Source: Nectonema munidae
Taxonomy: Eukaryota > Nematomorpha > Nectonematoida > Nectonematidae
Assembly: GCA_030549495.1 (NCBI GenBank)
Contig: JAUIRK010000916.1
Coordinates: forward strand, 409,501-473,500
Reading direction: 5' to 3'
Length of the DNA: 64,000 nt
Positions within the stretch are counted from its first letter, which is position 1, and the number at the start of each line of letters is the position of its first letter. The position numbers and the translations under genes were made by a program. The notes below the pieces were generated by a model. That model saw only the letters and a list, made by a program, of their open reading frames with translations, made no database searches and was not told the DNA's origin. Positions 1 through 9,821 of the stretch are shown piece by piece.

Positions 1-943
1 GTGTTTAGGTTCTTATTTATAAATTGAGTGCAATGTACTGTTGTGTTTTATCCTATAAGTTAATTGTTTTTTTATTTAGTAATTAATCAAGTGATTTAAA
101 ATTAAAATGGCTCTAACAAGAAGTAGTGAAAATAATTTTCTGGTTGGCATTGTCCGTGAAACAAACTATGAAAATTGTAGTCAACTCCAAAGAAAGAAAT
201 GTGTTTTAAAATGGCTTTTTATATATAAAAAACTGAAAAAATCGATTAGTGAATTCTGAGGAAATGTTGGAAAATTTGGAGTAATGTTCTCCCAAGTCTT
301 AAATTACAAAGAAAATTCGTAATATTTATGAAAAACATGAAAATTTGATAAAGAATAAAAACGCAAATCTGCAACACAAATAAAAAAATAAGAGTCCAGC
401 AAAGAGTTGAATAGCCTATTTCACAGAGAATATTCACAATCTAGCACTCTTACAAAAAAACAAAGAATTGGCTTTTCTTGAAGATCTTAGAGGACTAAAA
501 AATGTTTATCGGAAAAGAAGACAAGAAATTTTCAAAAAAATATAAAAAAGTAAAATGATGAATTTTACAAAAATCTTTAGAAGAAAAGGGAGTTTTTGAA
601 GAAGATAGGGCTTCTCTTGTCTCACTTGACAGCGTTGACATTAATCGTGGGTTGCTTTTTTAGCCTGCAAAAAGCATAATCATGAGTTGTTTATTGCTGC
701 AGTTTTTTAAATCTTTTTTTTTCAAGTGATCAAGATATTGCACTCTTTAATCGATTCGAAGCAAAATGGTTTGCTATTCCTATGAGTTCTTTTCAACCTT
801 TTGAATATAATGATACTGACCCTGATCTTATTGGTCAATATGTTCGAGAAAAAAAAGACCAGATCATTTTATTTTTCAGAATGAACTAAAAAACAAATAC
901 AAGATTATTGGGAACTTTTTGAACTATGTCTGATGGCAAAAAA
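1..943 (+). pseudogene. unclassified transposase-like gene, copy 1, left part
   Basis: A broken coding stretch. A plausible start is the ATG near 107 (MALTRSSENN). Readable pieces include LALLQKNKELAFLEDLRG near 440-500 and SSDQDIALFNRFEAKW near 720-770, ending QDYWELFELCLMAK just before 943. Order and wording match copy 2 at 48382-52077, so I place both in one family. That family carries a conserved FDTTASNTG-type motif and a C-terminal HLWYL(S/T)EEL-type motif. The central third seen in copy 2, including the FDTTASNTG motif, is missing here, so this is an internally deleted derivative with several stops and frame changes. The coding frame resumes at 4128, beyond element A. The left end lies outside the window. 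The superfamily is not certain; it is possibly hAT-related. Confidence 0.6.
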
Positions 944-1192
944 CAGGGGCGCACATCCTCAAAATTATTGGGGGGGGAGGGGGGATTTTTTCTTGCAATT
1001 TTCAAAATTAGTGGTCTGGAAATAACACGGGAGACCAAATATTCAAACAATCCTTTAAAATACAGTGTATTCAGCGCATACCTAAAGTCCTAAATTTATA
1101 AGACTACTTTATATTTTTTTTTACAAAATTGGTGAATTTAAATACTATACTTCCAGCGAAAATATTTTAATTAAATTTGCATATCGAATATA

Positions 1193-1806
1193 GTGCGCAG
1201 AAAAATGCCCCCGGAAAAAATGCCCCCAATTAAAAAGTAGGAAAAAGTGCCCCCAATTAAAAAGTAGGAAAAAGTGCCTCCAATTAAAAAGTAGGAAAAA
1301 ATGCCCCCAATTAAAAAGTTGGAAAAAATGCCCCAATTTAAAATTAGGAAAAAATTCCCCAACACAAAAAAATTCAAAAAATTATTAATTAAAATTTTTA
1401 AAAAAGATATGTCAAATAAAGATTTTTTGTGAAAAAAAAGTTAACTTTTCATCTAAAACATTTTAAATTTAATTAAAGTAAACTAAAAAACTCAGCATAC
1501 GACAATTTTTTAAATACAAAAAAATTTTTTATAAAAGAGCGAATTTTTTTGGACTTTGTGTGTATCAAAACACTTTCTAAATATAATTTGTGTTTTAACT
1601 GATTTTAAGAACACATTCCCACAAATCTGCACCTTTGCTATTGTTTTCAAGAACTATAAAGAAAAAAAACCCTATAAATTAAGAAATTTTAGAAATTTAG
1701 CCTTTCAAAACGGTACCAAATAAAAATATTTATATAATTTAAAAAAATCAAAAATTAGAGGTCATTTTTTCCTACTTTTTAATTGGGTGCATTTTTACCT
1801 ACAACC
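1193..1806. mobile_element. nested insertion with inverted minisatellite ends
   Basis: Copy C reads straight through CGAATATACACTAG, but copy A has about 614 extra bases there, flanked by atcgaatata (1183-1192 and 1807-1816). The 8-10 bp duplication marks a transposon insertion. The left end carries five tandem units (see 1203-1375), and an inverted copy of that unit lies at the right end (about 1761-1800), so the termini form a fold-back. There is no coding capacity. A MULE- or hAT-type MITE is possible. Confidence 0.65.
1203..1375. repeat. 28-bp minisatellite, about 5-6 units
   Basis: Tandem units of the form ggaaaaa(a/g)tgcccccaa followed by ttaaaaagta, about 28 bp long, diverging toward the right. 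They create meaningless ORFs on the minus strand. One inverted unit sits near 1761-1800. Confidence 0.85.
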
Positions 1807-2338
1807 ATCGAATATACACTAGTTTAAAAAAATCCAAAATTGTTAGGGGGTGGAATAGGCTTTTCATTTGAAAAATGAAGTAGTCTACCAGGCACATTAC
1901 AGGAATTGATGAAAGGATATTTGATTCATAGAAAAAACAAATAACTGAAGGTTGGATAGTTTTATATGAGTGAATGTAGTCTAAAGGCAAAGAGTCTAAT
2001 AGACACCCTGCGATGTTTATATGAAAAAATGTAATTGATTCAGGGGCAAGGGTATAAAACGAAGTTATAATTGTGTAAACAAAAATAAAACAAAAAATTA
2101 AGATCGCATTATTTCATTTTACTCATCATCATTCAAAAATAGTTTAAAAGCTAAATTGATACAAGCTACAAAAAGTAAAATAACTGTTAACATTTTGCAA
2201 TGATTTGCCTTTTATAATAACTTTTAAGGTAAAAAAGTCTAACAGAAAAAGTTATATAGCTTCAACAAAAACTAAAAAAATATAGAGCATAACTTAAGTT
2301 TTTTGAAAACTAATTTGACGTATCCCCTACAGCATACT

Positions 2339-2500
2339 CTATGGGTGGCATTGCAGGTTGGTTGAGATGATGGACATAGCACGGAAGCCTCTGGATTCGA
2401 TTCCTAATCGATACCAATTTGTTCAGAGTTTGACATAAGCGGTACATCAGTGCCTTGTCAATGAAAATACACTCGCTGCACCTTACCTTTTACTCAAAAT
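2339..2500 (+). repeat. tRNA-derived SINE block inside copy A
   Basis: It contains an A-box-like stretch (ggttggttgagatgatgg) and a B-box-like stretch (ggattcgattcc), about 40 bp apart, with a tail. The same block recurs in B (about 32110-32270), C (about 49965-50110, minus) and D (about 58030-58185, minus). It was therefore present in the ancestor of the element family. Confidence 0.6.
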
Positions 2501-3475
2501 TGAAAAATTTGCTACATAATTAACATGATAGAAAGGAAACAAAAAAACTAATAAAGCAATTTTCACTATTAAATGGAACTGTCTGTTCTCAGAATAATTT
2601 AAAATAATAGGAGGCATAAAGAATTAGAGTTTATTTGATATTTTCAAGTTTTTATAAGCAGCAAAAGCCAACGTTTAAGTAGCTACTAGATCTTATAATT
2701 AGAAAATTATTTAAATTCGCCCCCTGACAAATTTTCTCATAGGCTATTAGTTTCATCCATCTTGGCTTACTATATGTGTAAAATTATTAAAAATTTTTAT
2801 ATTCTTGTTTATTTTATCTCTATTAAATTATTTCAAATTAATCAATTTATCTTTTAATTTTTTAGAATTGTCCATGAGACAAAATGTCTTATGAAAATAA
2901 CGGGGCGAATTGTCCATGAAACAAAATGTCTTATGAAAATAATGGGGCGAAGTGTCGATGGGACGAACTGTCTTATGAAAATAATGGGGCGAAATGTCCG
3001 AGGACCAAACTAACATAAATCAAAGCATACGAGAAAAGAAAATCATTGCGTTTTTTTGAATATTTCTGTCTACAAATAAAATTCTGACAGCTGTTATAAA
3101 TAGATCAAGTACATTTTTAGCAACTGAAACATTTTGTTTCAATACTATATTTTTATTATAATAATCAACAAATTTTCCTAAAAAAAGTGATTTGATTATG
3201 TACAGTGTTACTTATAAAATTTAAGAATCGAACATTATAAAAATATCTCTGCTCAAATATTAAGCAAATAGAGTATTCTTGCTTTTAAACTGAATAGATA
3301 ATCAAAATATTCATTCCCAAATAACTATTGAAAAAATTAAAGTTTTCAAATGTTACAAAATGTAGCAAACGTAGTGATAAAGATTAAGTGACTTTTGTTG
3401 AAATAAAATTCTTAGCGCGAGTCGTAACGATTGAAAACTATTTTAACTTAACTCTAAATGCAAATTAGACAGAAG

Positions 3476-3669
3476 CAGTGGTGTAGCCAAAAAAATAGTT
3501 GATAGAAGGGGCACAATTTAAAAACAAAAACTTGCGCAATATTATTTATACTTTTTTGATCCTTTCATTGGAGAAATTTTCAAAAACTGATATCGCATAA
3601 GATGCATGGGGGCACCATGCGGTACATAGGAATGTGGGCAGAGCCCCTCATGCCCAGCCTACGTCACTG
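3476..3669. mobile_element. 194-bp hAT-type MITE nested in copy A
   Basis: It starts CAGTGGTGTAGCC and ends GCCTACGTCACTG, inverted repeats typical of hAT MITEs. The flanks gacagaag (3468-3475) and gagagaag (3670-3677) match 7/8. The same MITE sits at the same place in D (56980-57183) and, truncated, in B and C. Confidence 0.75.
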
Positions 3670-4127
3670 GAGAGAAGAGAGCTGAATGAGATAGGAGAGC
3701 TTAACAAGAGAAGAGGGCTTGAATGAAAGAAGAGAGTTTGAATGAGCTTGAGTGAATGATTGAGTTTTAGCAGAGAAAGCGGAAGAGAAAAACAGAGGAG
3801 AGAAAGAGAAATAGAATCACTGTGACAGAAGATGAGAAAATCTAGCGTATCATCAACATGTGTTTGCTCAAAAATACTACAAAGAGAAGGCACTGTGATA
3901 AACATTGCTTACTTATTGTGTGCATATTGAAGCAATTGATTATTATTATTATATAGCTCTGCGATCATCATACATGTTTTATAAACAAGTAGCAACTCTT
4001 ATTTATAGAAAATTATTGGGGGCGAAGGTCATTTTCGCCCCCCCCCCCCCCCCCTGAAAACACAATGGGGGGGGGGGGGGGGGGGGGCGGTCGCCCCTCC
4101 CCCTCGCCCCCGGGATGTGGGCCCCTG

Positions 4128-4960
4128 GCAAAAACATATATTGTCTCAAAATATATTTATTCAGGAATGAGCTTAAAATGACGATTCAAAAAAGAAAAAA
4201 TTTACGACGAAACTGTTTTAATTCTTAATGTCTATGTTAAAGCCTGGTTTACTCTCAGCATGCAAGCAATGCTCCAGTCAATGATGTTAATCTTTTGGAA
4301 GATTATCAAAATGTAGATGATTGGATTGCAAAAAATGCTTTAGCAAAATTAAAGAGACATTTATGTTACCTTAGCGATATATGACTCTCAGCATGCAAGC
4401 AATGCTCCAGTCAATGATGTTAATCTTTTGGAAGATTATCAAAATGTAGATGATTGGATTGCAAAAAATGCTTTAGCAAAATTAAAGAGACATTTATGTT
4501 ACCTTAGCGATATATGACTCTCAGCATGCAAGCAATGCTCCAGTCAATGATGTTAATCTTTTGGAAGATTATCAAAATGTAGATGATTGGATTGCAAAAA
4601 ATGCTTTAGCAAAATTAAAGAGACATTTATGTTACCTTAGCGAAGATCTTGTGCCACTGGCTTTTTTTAACTCTTAACAATTCAGAAGATAAAGAAATAA
4701 TGTTTTATAATCTACTAAATAACAAAATTTTTAGTTAATTTACAGATCAAAGAAATTTGAGCAAAAAATATCAAAACTCTTTTCAAGCATTGAAAATTCC
4801 CTTTCCTGCTCCAGGATGCAGAGAAGATACAGGTTTTGTTGCCAATCGAAGGCTAAAAATGATTCTGTTATTACAACAAATAAGGTAGACAAGCAATTAC
4901 TTTTCTAAACAGTAGAGCATCATAGAAAAACAATCGCTTTTCCAAATACCATGTCATCAT
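4128..4960 (+). pseudogene. unclassified transposase-like gene, copy 1, C-terminal part
   Basis: This continues the frame broken by element A: TYIVSKYIYSGMSLK, then a block reading SNAPVNDVNLLEDYQ and LKRHLCYLSEDLVPLAFF. It corresponds to SAADAPFNDLKLFK and RHLWYLTAELVPLSLF in copy 2. Part of this block is triplicated at 4251-4649. Residual coding similarity (SSEDKEIMFYNLLN) runs to about 4740. A younger hAT element was inserted at 4961. Confidence 0.6.
4251..4649. repeat. 133-bp tandem triplication
   Basis: Three head-to-tail copies start with actctcagca at 4251, 4384 and 4517. By eye the copies are identical, so the event is recent or an assembly artefact. The period (133) is not a multiple of three. 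The unit encodes the APVNDVNLLEDYQ...LKRHLCYLS part of the transposase-like gene, so it adds frame breaks. Confidence 0.95.
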
Positions 4961-7900
4961 CAGGGCCGGTTTTTAGCCGATTTGACCGATTAGACCAAAT
5001 TGGGCCCCGCGTCTGAAGGGCCCCGCATTTACTATGATCGGAACAGTTGAAATTAATCCAAAATACGAAATTTACAAAATGAGATATTACAACGCAATAT
5101 CTGAGCAAAGAGCGTGTTATTGCTAATGATATTTGCATACTAGTTGCTCTATACGAGACTTTACCCTGCTAATTTCGTCTGGATCAATTGGTTTTGAAGT
5201 GAGATATCAACTTTTAAACCTAATTCTTTTTTGATTCTAAATAGTACACATTCTGAGTAAACAAACACACCCGCCTCCATGTGACGATCATATGAATGCC
5301 TCTATGCGATATGAATTAACACAACTCGAACTTGTGCTATCAACATACAGGTAATTTCATCCCACTTTAAATTTTTATTGCAACATTAAGAATAAGTTAA
5401 ATAAAAGATTTAACTCCAAGTACATCCTCGGCCCTTCTAGTTTGATTACCCAACTACAAATGTCCAAATCTGCATAGACTCGATCTAAATAAGGTACCTA
5501 ATTACTAGTGGTGGCATAGATCACCCAGAGATTGCTCAAGGTCATGTACCGAATAGCTACAGGTAATCATGTTTGTTTTTATATTTAGTAATTTTTAAAT
5601 TACTCTTCTGTTTTGTTACTTTTTTAGATCTTCCTTTTTCTAAATACAAAAGTTAAATAAAGAGGTACTACATCATGACAAGCATAAGCAGAAATCGAGA
5701 TAAAGGGCGTAAATATTTATGTGGTAACAAGAAACGAGCATTGGCCAAGGCAAAGGCAGCAGAAAATAAAAAGCATAGAGGTGCCTTAAAAAGTTCCTTG
5801 TCACGCCATCTTTGAAGGCGCTCGGTTTGAAGATGAGAGAATCATCAATTATTTGCAGAATGAGGATAAAACCATGGATCAAATTTCAGATAATCAATAC
5901 AATGATGAAAAAGATAACACACTAAAAGAAGTGGGCCCAGCCTCACCAGCTGTGACTGAAATTGAAGAAGATCTCGGTTCATTGGAAGACGGTCCCAAAC
6001 CAGAAAGTTCAACAAGAATCCATAAACAAAAATGTAACTATCATGAACGATGATCCAGCATATTGGCCTGCTAATATAAATAACAATGAAAGGGATTATT
6101 TAACAATGAAAGATGCCCCTAATATTTCTGGTAACAGCTTTCCAAAAAATGAAAAGGGCTTGTGTTTTTCAAAGTTTCACTGTAAGAGACGACTTCTGAA
6201 TGGGGAGAGTATTGAAAGACCTTGGATTATATACTCTAGTTCCTCTGATAAAATTTATTGCTTTTATTGCAAACTTTTTGTAAGGAATACAACCATGGCA
6301 TTAGCAACAAGTGGGTTCAATGACTGGTCTAATATTCACACAAGGCTATGTGAGCATGAAAAGTCAAAGAACTATATGGAGGCCACGTGGAGTTTTTAGG
6401 AGTTAAATCAACGGCTATGTAGTGGAAAGACTATTGACAAAGAGCAAGAAAAAATCATCAATGACCATGCAAAGTACTGGCAGCAGGTATTCCAAAGATT
6501 AGTAGCTATAGTGCAGTTTCTTGCTGAGAGAAATTTTGCGTTTAAAGGAACAGAAGAAAATGTTTTCAATGAGACTGTCCAAAATGGAAACTTTTTAGGT
6601 CTTGTGAAGTTGATTCGAAAGTTTGACCCTGTTCTAGCACACATCTGCAAAAATCAAAACACATGAAGTTCATAATCATTATTTGGGAAAAGATACCCAG
6701 AATGAACTTCTAGATATCATGGCTACCGCAGCTTTGAATGAGATACTGACACGTGTAAAAGCAGCTAAGTATTATGCCATTATTTTAGACTGCACACCTG
6801 ATATAAGTCATCAAGAACAAATGTCTCTAACAATCAGGTATGTGTCTGATGGTAACTTGGCTCCTTTTGGTGTGCATGAACATTTCATAAAGTTTATCGA
6901 AGTGGAAAGTAGTAAAGGAGAAAACTTAAGTAAAACACTATTAAACGCATTAAAGGAATTGAATTTAGAAGTGCAGGACATTCGAGGCCAAGGCTATGAC
7001 AACGGTAGCAACATGAAAGGTCACACGTCTGGAGTACAAGCCCGACTGTTGAAGGAAAATTCAAGAGCATTTTTTGTACCATGTGCATGCCACAATTTTA
7101 ACCTTTTACTCGGAGATGTAGCTAAGTGTTGTCCAGATGCTATTACTTTTTTTGGGATCTTGGAAGCCATCTATGTTTTGTTCTCAGCATCAACTAGAAG
7201 ATGGGCAATTTTGAAAAAAGATGTAACTATGTTAACAGTGAAACCCTTAAGCAATACAAGGTGGGAGTGTCGTATTGATAGCGTTAAAGCTATTCGTTAT
7301 CAGCTTGGAGAAGTATATGATCGAATCATTAGCCAACCAGCTAAAAAACTACAAATTTCTAGTTTCTTTGGTATTTTGGTATGATGTACTTTTTAAAGTC
7401 GTGAGCAAGGAATTACAAGGTGAAAAAAAGGACATTAATGAAGGAATGGAATCATATGAACAACTCTTGTCATGGCTAAAAAATTATAGGGAGGAAGGCT
7501 TTAATGGTGTTTTAGTAAGTGCAAATGAATTAGCTGAAGTTGTTGAGTTGCCATTTGAGTTTAGAAAATTTCAAGAAAAAGTATTACGAAGAAGGAAAAG
7601 AATGTTTTTATATGAAGCAGAAGATCAACCTATAGACGATCCAAAAGAAGCATACAGAATTCAGTGCTTCACCTTAGTGCTAGATCAAGCTATTCAGTCA
7701 TTGGAAAGCAGATTTCAACAACTCAAAAATCACGTCAAGTTATTTGGATTTGTAAATAACTTTCAAAATATACAGAAGTCGAAAAGAGAAAGCATGCATT
7801 AAGCCTTGAAGCAGCTTCAACACTCACCAAAATGAAACAGGACGCTGACGGAAAAGTTGTTACTGAAAAAAGTAAAGACATTGATGGGTATTTGTTGGCT

Positions 7901-8466
7901 GAAGAACTTGAAGCTCTGAAAACTTTCCTTCCCTCTACAATTAAGCCTTATGCGTTGTTTGAACACCTGATAGAAAATAATAGATTTACAGCATTTCCTA
8001 ATGGTTTCATTGTGTTAAGGATTTATTTAACAATGCCAATATCAGTCGCCTCAGGGGAAAGAGGTTTTTCAAAGCTGAAGCTAATTAAAACATACTTGAG
8101 GTCTACGATCTCACAAGAAAGACTTAACAATTTGGCAATGCTCTCTATAGAACATGAGATTGCTAAAGCATTAGACTTTGAAAATATTTTAAAAGATTTT
8201 GCAAATAGAAAAGCTCGAAAAGTATTATTCTAAAAGAGTATATGGTCTTTCTTTTTATCAAAGTAAAACAATAAATCTATTCATTTTGCTTTTAAAATTT
8301 TATTACACCATTCATTTAATGGTTATCTATTTATCTTTTGTAGGATTATATGTATGTATGATGTTGTATATATATATATATATGCGTTATAAAATTTGCT
8401 ATATAGAGGAGGGGGCCCCACCATCAAGTTTCTAATCGGGCCCCGCAACACTTGGCACCGGCCCTG
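4961..8466 (+). mobile_element. hAT transposon (ZMYM1/TTF-finger type), both ends present
   Basis: It starts CAGGGCCGGTTTTTAG and ends GGCACCGGCCCTG; the inner ends also pair (gggccccgc near 5003, gcggggccc when the right end is read inward). It is flanked by a perfect 8-bp duplication, gtcatcat (4953-4960 and 8467-8474), the hAT hallmark. The 3506-bp length is ordinary for an autonomous hAT. The one gene inside (5674-8233) is broken but readable throughout, so the copy is young relative to its neighbours. It sits in the remains of the older copy 1 transposase-like element. Confidence 0.95.
5674..8233 (+). pseudogene. hAT transposase, ZMYM1-like, one stop and three frame changes
   Basis: The likely start at 5674 gives MTSISRNRDKGRKYL, a basic N-terminus. 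Domain order follows the family. A TTF-type zinc finger lies at about 6150-6390 (IYCFYCKLF, then a downstream Cys and His). The DUF4371/RNase H-like core lies at about 6680-7380, with first acidic motif ILDCTPD near 6790 and second motif GYDNGSNMKG near 7000, then NTRWECRIDSVKAI near 7255. The hAT C-terminal dimerisation region lies at about 8040-8150 (SGERGFSKLKLIKTYLRST). The frame is closed by a stop at about 6397 and shifts near 6660, 7375 and 7795. Just after the first ORF there is a further stop, and MQNEDKTMDQ starts at 5853. No introns are needed. Transposition would require a complete source elsewhere. Confidence 0.93.
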
Positions 8467-8474
8467 GTCATCAT

Positions 8475-8874
8475 CATAAGTGTTTCCACCAATACACACT
8501 GATTTTAATCTCTCTTAAGATGAACGTACAAAAGCTAGCCTTTAAACACCTTTCCTTGGTATGAAAGAGATTTTATAGACAGATGGATTTAAAATAATTT
8601 CTTTTTGAAAATTAGTCCTCAGGAAAGAAATTTAATATTTAAACCTCCTTTACTACCATCCCTCAAATTAAAAATTTTTCTGTTAGCTTTAGACCAGAGA
8701 CGCAAGACTTTAATTTGGAATTTTTGCAAATTTATAAAAACAAATTGTTCGGTTAGTGAATAGACTTTCCATATTATTTAAATTGTTTTACGGTTGATTT
8801 TCAGAGAAATTATTTTAATATAAAAATTATAAAAAAAACTTTGCCCGCAATAATTTTTAGGATGTGCACTCCTG
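8475..8874. other. right end of the copy 1 element (inferred)
   Basis: AT-rich sequence ending GGATGTGCACTCCTG at 8874, which is the CAGG-GCACATCC terminus seen at both ends of copies A-D. No left terminus that could pair with it is left free in the window: 944 pairs with 4127, and 4961 with 8466. The partner probably lies left of position 1, which would put the transposase-like gene (1-4960) inside an element with these ends. Confidence 0.4.
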
Positions 8875-9821
8875 ATTTAAGCAGGTTAACGTTTTTTTAT
8901 TGTATGCGAAGCAATATATTTAATCGAATAGTTCTTCGATTGCCAATAATAAATGTGCAATCATTTTTCATTTAAAATATTTCATAGTTGTTTGGTAGAT
9001 TTAATTGTTAGTGATGATGAATGGGCAACATCTGAATTTTCATTTCTTAAATTATTATATACAGTAAATATTTGACACCAATCTTTTTAAAATTCTAGTT
9101 GCGTTTAGACGATATTCGCTTTAAAGAATAAGTTTTAGACAATTGTGATGGAATAAAAATGATCATGGATGATAAAAATAGAATGATTTAAAAATTCAAG
9201 AATTATTTACTATTTGCAAGTAGATTAAAAACTACCTACCTACTTAAGTGTATTGAAATAAATTTTGGAAAAGAATAATTTAAAATACGTTAAAAATAAA
9301 ATTACTTTTTGTATAATTAACTTTTTGATAACGTTAAGGTCGTTTCTTTCCTTTTCAGAAAAACTTAATTTTCCACCAAGATAATTTGAAAGTCTATTTT
9401 CCCAAGAAGAATAAGAGAGTTTTATTATATGAAAAGGAAAATTGTTTTTCATATATAATAGAAAAAACGTAAATAAATCATACTAAAATTTGGTTTGAAA
9501 AAATTGATTAAAAAAATATTAAAAAAATTGTCAATAAAATCAGGTCTTTTTTCAGAAAAAAATTTATAATTTGGAAATTATTTAGGTGTGATTAAGGCTG
9601 CGACATTTCGAAGAAATTGAAACAGGATCCCAAAAATTTTCTATAGGAAACAATTTTTATGGTAGCGAGGGGTGACTCTCTTCTTAGCTACATCTCTAGA
9701 CTTGTGATTAAATTTTCCTTACTAAAAATTTTGTGTTATCTTTAAAATTATTAAGGTTTATCAGAATCTCTTTAAAGCGTATTGGTTATTGATATTCTAT
9801 ATACTTATTTGTGCGTGGAAG
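8875..9821. other. AT-rich intergenic stretch
   Basis: No coding pattern, repeat or splice-framed exon that I can support. Only short chance ORFs occur. Confidence 0.6.

Larger units (their letters stand above)
944..4127 (+). mobile_element. 3.2-kb non-autonomous hAT-like element, copy A
   Basis: It begins CAGGGGCGCACATCCTCAAA and ends CGGGATGTGGGCCCCTG, imperfect terminal inverted repeats of the hAT CAGGG type. Flanks are gcaaaaaa (936-943) and gcaaaaac (4128-4135), a 7/8 match to an 8-bp target duplication. Removing it restores a transposase-like reading frame (LFELCLMAK then TYIVSKYIYS), which independently proves the boundaries. It has no coding capacity of its own. Inside are a 614-bp nested insertion (1193-1806), a tRNA-like SINE block (about 2339-2500), a 194-bp MITE (3476-3669) and long C and G runs (4038-4054, 4067-4087). 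Related copies are B (31017), C (48862, reversed) and D (55804, reversed). Confidence 0.8.

Noticed and set aside
1145-1377. Two overlapping minus-strand ORFs with repeated GHFFLLFNW-type units
   Set aside because: They are only translations of the 28-bp minisatellite, in two frames.
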